The translations under genes were made by a program, and so were the position numbers. A stretch of 64,000 nucleotides of DNA from Musa acuminata AAA Group. Taxonomy: Eukaryota; Streptophyta; Magnoliopsida; Zingiberales; Musaceae. The stretch is from contig NC_088331.1 of assembly GCF_036884655.1 (NCBI RefSeq), positions 21,006,001 to 21,070,000 on the forward strand. Direction: 5' to 3'. Within the stretch, counting starts at the first letter, position 1. Every line of letters starts with the position of its first letter. Of the stretch, positions 58,851 through 64,000 are shown piece after piece. Below the pieces are notes generated by a model, which was not told the origin of the DNA, ran no database searches, and saw only the letters and a program-made list of their open reading frames with translations.

Positions 58851-59497
58851 CTGCATGAAAGGGCACCGAAAATCCAATCTTACTCTGTGATTTTTAGAGC
58901 TCAAAAGTGTTGTAAAGACTAAAAGTTCTCCTCCCTCTTTTTCCAAGTTTTGATCTTTCAAGAGAGGAGAGAAAAGTTTGTAAGGGTTGTCTCCTAAGCT
59001 CGTCAAAAGGAGTGAAACTATAAAAGGGTGGTTGGCCTTCGCCTATTGAAGGAAGGTCTCTAGTGGACGTCGGTGACCTCGTTGGTGGAGGAAGCCAAAA
59101 GTGGATGTAGGTCAAGATTGACCGAACCACTCTAAATCTCGGTTTGCATTTACTTTGAGCATTTTACCTTTACTGCAAACCTCCTCAATAGCTTACTGCC
59201 TTCTGCTCTTTTACGAACTCACTTTCAAGTTTCCAAAAACGGTTTTACGTCAGACATCGGTTTTATCGTACGAACATCATATTTCAGTTTGCGCTTATAT
59301 TCCGATTTCTATCTTAACTGTAAACTTCCTGCCTTACTTTACTTTAAATACATTTTCGTAAGCTTTCAAAGTTATTATCTACACAAAACGACTTTTACGT
59401 CTGAATCGGATTTCAACGTATGAACGCAGTTTTAATCGTCCAATGTTTTTCACTACACTAATACCCCCCCCCCCTCTTAGTGCTCTTGATCCTAACA
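58851..59497 (+). mobile_element. Element A 3' LTR, right part
   Basis: Continues the A LTR after the CTTTT duplication: CTGCATGAAAGGGCACC, leader with hairpin (about 59038), then a poly-C run and GATCCTAACA at 59497. It fits the LTR of F over the same stretch. The outer flank is CATAT. Confidence 0.9.
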
Positions 59498-60719
59498 CAT
59501 ATGAATGAGTATATAGTATACCAGTCTATCTGGCTATCTCGATATCCCTCTCAAATAACCTATGATCGGGAATATTTAGGTTTATGTTTATAGGCGAATT
59601 GGTCTTATTATTATGTTCTCATCATGATCCAATTCTCATTGTAGAGATTTAATGACATCATAATATATTCATCATCCAATATAAAGTAAAATAATAATAA
59701 TAATAATAACTAAAAAAACTATGCAGCATGTCACATGTGTCATCACTTACGTGATTGGTTTATAGAACACCTGTATCTAGTAAAAGGTCATCCAATAACG
59801 AAAGCAATTTATAGAATATTATCCCTACTTCAGTATTCAATTAGGAGACTCGAGAGCTATATTCACAGAAGGATAGACTAAAACTACTCTAGAATGCTTG
59901 AAAGTTCAGGCACAATGGTATCAGGTGGAAAACATCTCTCCTAAATGACCTTGGGCCTTTAGTTAGGATTTGGATAGTCTAATTTTTGGTAAAAAAAATT
60001 TAAACAAGTAAAAACCTTGAGCTAAGTTATGAACCACCAAAGAAACAGAATATTTCCACAAGCAACTAACCATTAGGCAAACCACCTCAATCAGGTCTGC
60101 TTCGTCAAAAACTGACCCACAAGACTAAATCTCCATTCTTAAGAGATTCATCATCAAATTTAACAAAATCGATAAAAGAATCCCTAATCTTATCAAAGAT
60201 AAAAGCTGATAACAAAGAACTAAACATAGTATAAGAAGCAACGAGCGAGTTGAAAATCACTTCGGCCTAAGACGATCCAAGGACCTCTCTTATAGATGAA
60301 GCAACTAGGAAAGTACCTAGAGAGCTAATTGGGAAGGAGAGGTCATCTTGGTGGAGATGACAAACATTGGCACAAACATCAGAGGAGGAAGAGAGAGAAC
60401 AAGAGCATATCTCCTCATCATTTTCATCGTAAAGATAATAGGTAAATCATGAGCATCCTTGAGCAATGAATTTATAGTTTATGATCTATTTGTTGTGAGC
60501 ATGGTATACTAATGGCCAAGGAAAAATACAGTAGCTCATTTCTCCTTCCCAAGTTTATATATATATATATATAATTTTATCTGATTTTTTCAGAACTTTT
60601 GTATTCATAGAACTTTAACAAAGTAGAGGCTCAAGCAACAATCCAAAATAGCTTTCCAATATCTTTGTCTAGTACATCGATCATAAATTTTTTTGATATA
60701 TTAGCTATACAATGACCGA
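59498..60719. other. Unassigned AT-rich sequence with microsatellites
   Basis: Carries (TAA)n near 59690-59710 and (TA)n near 60556-60572. No coding motif or element end was recognised. Confidence 0.5.
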
Positions 60720-61983
60720 ACGGTATCGACGTATCGTTGGATGTCAGAAGATATACAGTATCGACGTACGGTACATCTTATGATCTCGTTGGAAGTTCAA
60801 GAGTTCGTCGGAAAACCGGACGTTTGTCAGAAGTTATGCCGGAACCAATTGGGAAGTCTAGGAGCTTGCCAAAGAAGCTTGTCAAAACTCACCAAGAAGA
60901 TCGTCGTAAAGTCCAGGAGCTTGCCGGGAGTTCGTCGGAGCATTGCCAAAAGTTCGTCTGATGTTCGCTGGAAGCTCGCCGAAAGAGCAATTGACGTACC
61001 GAAACAAGAAGTGCTATGATTAAGTCTTAATTGCCATAGTCAGATCATAAATTAAGTTAGGATTGAGAGGTAATCCCACTAACTTAATTATGGGTCAATT
61101 GGGCCCTTAACATAGCTGAATTGGGCCGAATTGAGCAGCCCATTCAACCCTTGAATTTTTGGTCGGCGGTGGCACCGTTTAGAAAGCAGTGCCCTAGGTT
61201 ATCTAGGCAGTGGTACCGCCCAGACTGGGTAGTGGTACCACTGGCAGTTAATGCTACCAGTTGTGGTACCACCCCTGTTAGGCGGTGGTGCCACTAGAGC
61301 TTGGTCTCCGAGCTCTGTCAAACGGTGGTACTGCCCAGTGTCAGACTACAAGCGATAGTACCACCCAGTAATGGCGATGGTACCACTAGTACCCTAGAAA
61401 TCCAAGATGAGACACTTTTTGGATCTATTTTTGAAAGCCATTGGGGCCTATAAAAACCCCACCCTTTTGTGCATGAAAGGGCACGAAAGCTATTTGCATA
61501 ATCTTGAGTTCTTGAGTCTTAAAGTGTTGTAAAAGTGAGAAGAGTTCTCCTCCTTCATCTCTTAGCTTTGTAACCATCCAAGAAAGAGGAGTGAGACTTA
61601 TAAGGGTTGTCTCCTAAACCTAGCAAAAGGAAAAAGAGCTATAAAAGGTGGTTGACCTTCGCCTATTGAAGGAAGGCCTTTAGTGGACGTCGGTGACCTC
61701 ATCGGAGGAGGAATCCGAAAGTGGATGTAGGTCAAATTGACCGAACCACTCTAAATTGTAGTTTACTTTTTATTTATGTAATTTATATTACTATAAATCT
61801 CTTTAATCTTCTCTTGTACTTTTACGAAAGCTTTCAAGTTCAAATTCTCTCCGAAACGGATTGAGTCGAAACCATTTTCATCAGAATCAGTTTTAATCAA
61901 AATAAAGACTTTTGAAATCAAAAAAGTTTTCCACTGCACTAATTCACCCCCCCCCCCTCTTAGTGCCACTCTTGATCCTAACA
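60720..61983 (+). mobile_element. LTR remnant D, 5' end missing
   Basis: Follows the family LTR from the TCGACGTATCG / GTCAGAAGAT block (shared with the U3 of the gag-only array), through a diverged GGCGGTGGTACC minisatellite (about 61155-61395), TATAAAAA (61449-61456), the conserved hairpin (near 61657), the poly-C run and the CCTAACA end. No PBS follows it. Confidence 0.8.
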
Positions 61984-62652
61984 AGACTGTTAGGCGGTGG
62001 TACCGCCTAGTGGTAGGGTGCTAGGCGATGGTACTATCAGACAGGGCAGTGGTACTACCTAGTATTAGTGCTACAGGCGGTGGTACTATCAGGACATGGG
62101 AAACCCGAGATGAGACACTTTTAGGCTCCAAGTTTGAATCCACTTAGGCTTATAAATACCCCTCTCATCCCTGGTTAACAAACACAAGCATAGATAATTT
62201 AAAGTGAGGTAATGTTGTAGTAATCACTTGAGAGATCCCCTCCTCTAATTCTAAGTTTAGAATCCTGTTTAGAGAGGAGTGAGTGTTTGTAAAAGGTTGT
62301 CGCATAAACCTATGAAAATGAGAAGAGGGGTATAAAAAGGTGGTTGGTCTTCGCCTATTGAAGGAAGACCGTTAGTGGATGCCAGTGGCCTTGACGGAAG
62401 AGGAATCGAGAGTGGATGTAGGTCACGATGATCGAATCACTATAAAATCTGGTTTGCATTTTAGCTTTGCTATTTACATTTCTTGCAAACTGCGATACTT
62501 CCTCATTACTTTAGCTGCACACTCTTACGAATATGTTTCAAGTTAACATCTTTCCAAAATCGGTTTTAATCGAATGAAAGATTTTTGAACCGATGTAATT
62601 TTATCTACTACACTAATTCACCCCCTCTCTTAGTGCTGACTTATTCCTAACA
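61984..62652 (+). mobile_element. LTR remnant E, right part only
   Basis: Begins mid-LTR in the minisatellite directly after D, with TATAAATA at 62151-62158, a CTTCGCCTATTGAAGGAAG hairpin (near 62349), and ends CCTAACA at 62652. It is followed by a changed PBS (TTAGTATCAGAGC) and a gag, so it is the 5' LTR of an element running off the right edge. Confidence 0.82.
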
Positions 62653-62702
62653 ATTAGTATCAGAGCTACATTATTTCTCGCCTGATTTAACACCAAAGAG
62701 AA

Positions 62703-63664
62703 ATGACTCTTTTTAGCTTTCAAGAGGACTTATCTATCGTTCGTCGTCCCATGTTCAATGGGACGGACTACACTTATTGAAAAACTCGAATGAGAGTTTT
62801 CTTGTTTCCAATTGATTTGAATTTATGGAATATTATCGAAAACGGTTTTCAAAAGTCTTCTACTCCAATGAATGAATGGAATGATTTGGAGAAGAAAACT
62901 TTTTCTTTAAATGCTAGAGCTATGAATGCTCTATTTTGCGCCTTAGACAAAAATGAATTCATTCGGATTTCTACTTGTGAAATGGCTTTTGACATTTGGC
63001 ACACACTCGAAATCACACACGAAGGCACTAGTAGAGTTAAAGACTCGAAAATAAATATTTTGATGCATGATTTTGAATTATTTTGTATGGAACCAAGAGT
63101 GACTATTGGAGACATGTACACTCATTTTACGAATATCATCAATAATCTAAAAGCTCTTGGTAAAAGTTTTTCGAATCTTGAACTTATGAATAAAGTTTTA
63201 TGATCACTTTCTAAAAATTAAGATTCGAAAGTAACGACTATAAAGAATAAAAAAACTTAAACTATTTTCCTCTTAAAGAACTTATCGGATCATTAATGAC
63301 TTATGAAATGACATGCAAGGTGCATGATGAACATGAGAATAACCTTCCAAAGAGCAGGAAGGATTTGACACTTAAAACAAATGAAGATCACTCGAGCGAA
63401 AGCTTAAGTGATGATGAACTCAAACTTTTTACTATAAAATTTAAAAGGTTCATTAAACAAGAATTAAAAAATAAAAATAAATTTAAAAAGAAGTTGCCAA
63501 AGAAGAAGAGAGCACTCAAGGTGACTTGGAATGAATCGAGTTCATCCGAAGATGAAGAACAAACCAACAAAGGCGAGGTGGCAAACTACGCCTTAACGAT
63601 TTTCGACGATGAGGTAACCAAAACCCCTTTACCTTATTTAAAATTACTTGATGCTTTTTCATGA
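62703..63664 (+). pseudogene. Gag remnant of element E, old gag-only relative
   Basis: From ATG 62703 it follows C Gag from the start. Stops at codon 26 (TGA, 62778-62780, the YW of DYTYW), codon 167 (TGA, 63201-63203) and codon 173 (TAA, 63219-63221). Codon 173 is the same Trp that is TGA in the array copies. A frame change follows before 63296, and the last part runs open to 63664 with an acidic Ser/Glu stretch. As in the array, the CCHC knuckles are absent. The sequence after it resembles the array non-coding region. Confidence 0.82.
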
Positions 63665-64000
63665 GTTGTTTTTAAATTAGTTAGTAAATAAAAAATATAT
63701 ATCATGCTTCTTTTTCTAGCTATTTTGAAAAAATGATCATGACAATTACATATTTTATGATAAAGGAACAAAATATTAGATTTAAATCAAATGATTAATT
63801 GTATGTATGTTTTTTAAAAAATAATATGTATCTAAATTGATGATTTTCGACTTTGATTGAAAATGCTCAATGAAATCATGATTGATGTTTTAATGACCTA
63901 ATGATGTAAGACGTAATGAAAATGTTAAAAGATTTTATATCATGCTTGATGATTTTATTTTATACATGAGGATTTGAAGTAATGATTTGAAATCATATGT
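63665..64000 (+). other. Internal non-coding region of element E, partial
   Basis: AT-rich and distantly like the start of the array non-coding half (TTCATGA...ATGATCATG). It runs off the window. No pol is seen. Confidence 0.6.

Larger units (their letters stand above)
35924..59497 (+). mobile_element. Element A (SIRE type), 5'-truncated, with nested B and C
   Basis: Likeness to C pol begins abruptly near 35924 and includes the RT end and RNase H, then 1.2 kb of non-coding DNA, a PPT and an LTR. The LTR is split by element B (38657-58845) and resumes at 58851. The true A sequence is therefore 35924-38656 plus 58851-59497. The missing 5' part was lost before or at an unknown rearrangement. 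Confidence 0.85.

Overview
This is a stretch of plant nuclear DNA made almost entirely of retrotransposons, many nested inside one another. No host gene, tRNA or rRNA gene was recognised. Most of it belongs to one large Ty1/copia group of SIRE/Maximus type. These elements share long TG...CA LTRs (about 1.5 to 2.65 kb), a primer binding site (PBS) matching plant initiator tRNA-Met (TGGTATCAGAGC), an AAAAAGGGGGAGA polypurine tract (PPT), a poly-C/poly-G run about 20 bp inside the LTR end, and a UBN2-type Gag. The group is known to be abundant in several angiosperms, banana among them, so a flowering plant is certain and a monocot is a guess.

Region by region. (1) 1-16363 is a tandem array, internal(partial)-LTR-internal-LTR-internal-LTR, with a 5.75-5.80 kb period. 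The units are gag-only (no protease, integrase or RT) and the gag is split by one in-frame stop. The array sits inside the gag of an older minus-strand relative, element F (16364-19374). (2) 21135-26639 is a degenerate minus-strand Tnt1/Tork-like copia element (T) with both LTRs and a 213-bp in-frame duplication. (3) About 27230-34569 is a decayed L1-type LINE, split by an Ale/RE1-like copia element (R, 29309-34082) with a perfect CTTAT target-site duplication. A possible Mutator-transposase remnant follows. (4) 35924-59497 is a three-deep nest: truncated element A (+) has element B (-) in its LTR (TSD CTTTT), and B has the complete 10.16-kb element C (+) inserted near its gag/pol boundary (TSD AAGGT). 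C has intact gag and pol and nearly identical LTRs, so it looks very young. (5) 60720-64000 holds two stacked LTR remnants and the broken gag of an old relative of the gag-only family.

How the parts relate. C (and B before its nonsense mutation and interruption) encodes everything needed for copia transposition. The gag-only array shares the same PBS, PPT and R-U5 leader but has no enzymes, so it could only move by borrowing them from C-like partners. This trans-mobilised pair is the most interesting system in the window. Stretches without recognisable content are 19375-21134, 26640-27229, 34842-35923 and 59498-60719.
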